Shown here in pieces: positions 5,690-5,785 of a stretch of 5,785 nucleotides of DNA (the stretch's first letter is position 1; each line of letters opens with the position of its first letter). The stretch lies in the NCBI GenBank assembly GCA_030604345.1, contig JAUVWB010000123.1, positions 1-5,785 on the forward strand, given 5' to 3'. The stretch is from Desulfofustis sp. (GTDB lineage Bacteria > Desulfobacterota > Desulfobulbia > Desulfobulbales > Desulfocapsaceae). A program made the translations under genes and the position numbers. The notes beneath the pieces were generated by a model. The model was not told where the DNA came from. It was given only the letters and a program-made list of their open reading frames with translations, and ran no database searches.

Positions 5690-5785
5690 GTCTTCTTTTG
5701 GCGTTGTAAGCCGGCCCGATGCATTTACAGCAGGTGCGGCATACTCCGATCCGCGGAGAAAGAAAACGATCTGTGTCAAAAAACG
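5690..5785. other. Upstream non-coding stretch at the right edge, no gene seen
   Basis: I see no supported gene here. The minus-strand frame open through this stretch continues out of frame through nagZ and is an antisense or alternate-frame artefact. A short inverted repeat (CTCCG 5744-5748, CGGAG 5754-5758) is present, with an A-rich run to its right. This could be upstream regulatory sequence of nagZ or the end of an intergenic region continuing beyond the window. Confidence 0.5.

Noticed and set aside
5744..5758. CTCCG-N5-CGGAG hairpin as an intrinsic terminator
   Set aside because: The stem is only five base pairs, and the adjacent run is A-rich on the plus strand and precedes the hairpin as T on the minus strand, the wrong arrangement for either direction.
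4823..5779. Minus-strand frame of 318 codons overlapping nagZ and its upstream region
   Set aside because: It is a frame-shifted reading of nagZ with an arginine/proline-rich product typical of an off-frame GC-rich gene; the in-frame product is a complete GH3 enzyme.
1..5785. CRISPR arrays, tRNA or rRNA genes, insertion sequences, attachment sites
   Set aside because: No regularly spaced direct repeats, no tRNA-like or rRNA-like sequence, no transposase or integrase frame, and no terminal inverted repeats with target duplication were seen.

Overview
This window looks like a piece of a GC-rich Gram-negative chromosome. The multi-domain soluble PAS hybrid histidine kinase, a DUF493 (YbeD-type) protein, a signal-less NagZ-type glycosidase and a fused PabB-PabC enzyme together suggest a proteobacterial or Desulfobacterota-like (former deltaproteobacterial) host. 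That placement is an inference from protein style only. I see no mobile element, CRISPR array, tRNA or rRNA, and the window reads as ordinary, tightly packed chromosome.

Layout from left to right. (1) 1-1140 (+): the 3' part of a pabB-pabC fusion gene for p-aminobenzoate (folate) synthesis; its 5' end lies outside the window. (2) 1168-1962 (-): a two-gene unit transcribed toward pabBC, made of a DUF493 gene followed without any gap by an uncharacterised 169-residue protein (stop TGA directly abutting the next ATG). (3) 1963-2253: a 291-base divergent intergenic region with a plausible sigma70-type promoter for each side. (4) 2254-4131 (+): a soluble hybrid sensor kinase (PAS-PAS-HisKA-HATPase-REC) whose second PAS carries a four-cysteine motif. 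(5) 4146-5598 (-): nagZ (GH3 beta-N-acetylhexosaminidase) followed by a tandem-TM2 membrane protein whose start lies 26 bases inside the nagZ end; this pair converges on the kinase gene. (6) 5599-5785: the nagZ upstream region with a promoter candidate.

Functional links are limited. pabBC makes p-aminobenzoate, nagZ acts in cell-wall muropeptide recycling, and the kinase is an orphan with no response-regulator or output gene beside it here. The two minus-strand pairs look co-transcribed and translationally coupled, which is the best local clue to the two poorly understood proteins (the 169-residue protein with DUF493; the TM2 protein with NagZ). Both convergent gene junctions carry an inverted repeat without a T-tract; the one at 4144-4188 is long and, read on the minus strand, closes with a GAAA tetraloop. 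I find no convincing new multi-gene system. The items most worth a second look are the PAS cysteine motif, the coupled DUF493/unknown pair, the tandem TM2 gene overlapping nagZ, and the 4144-4188 hairpin.
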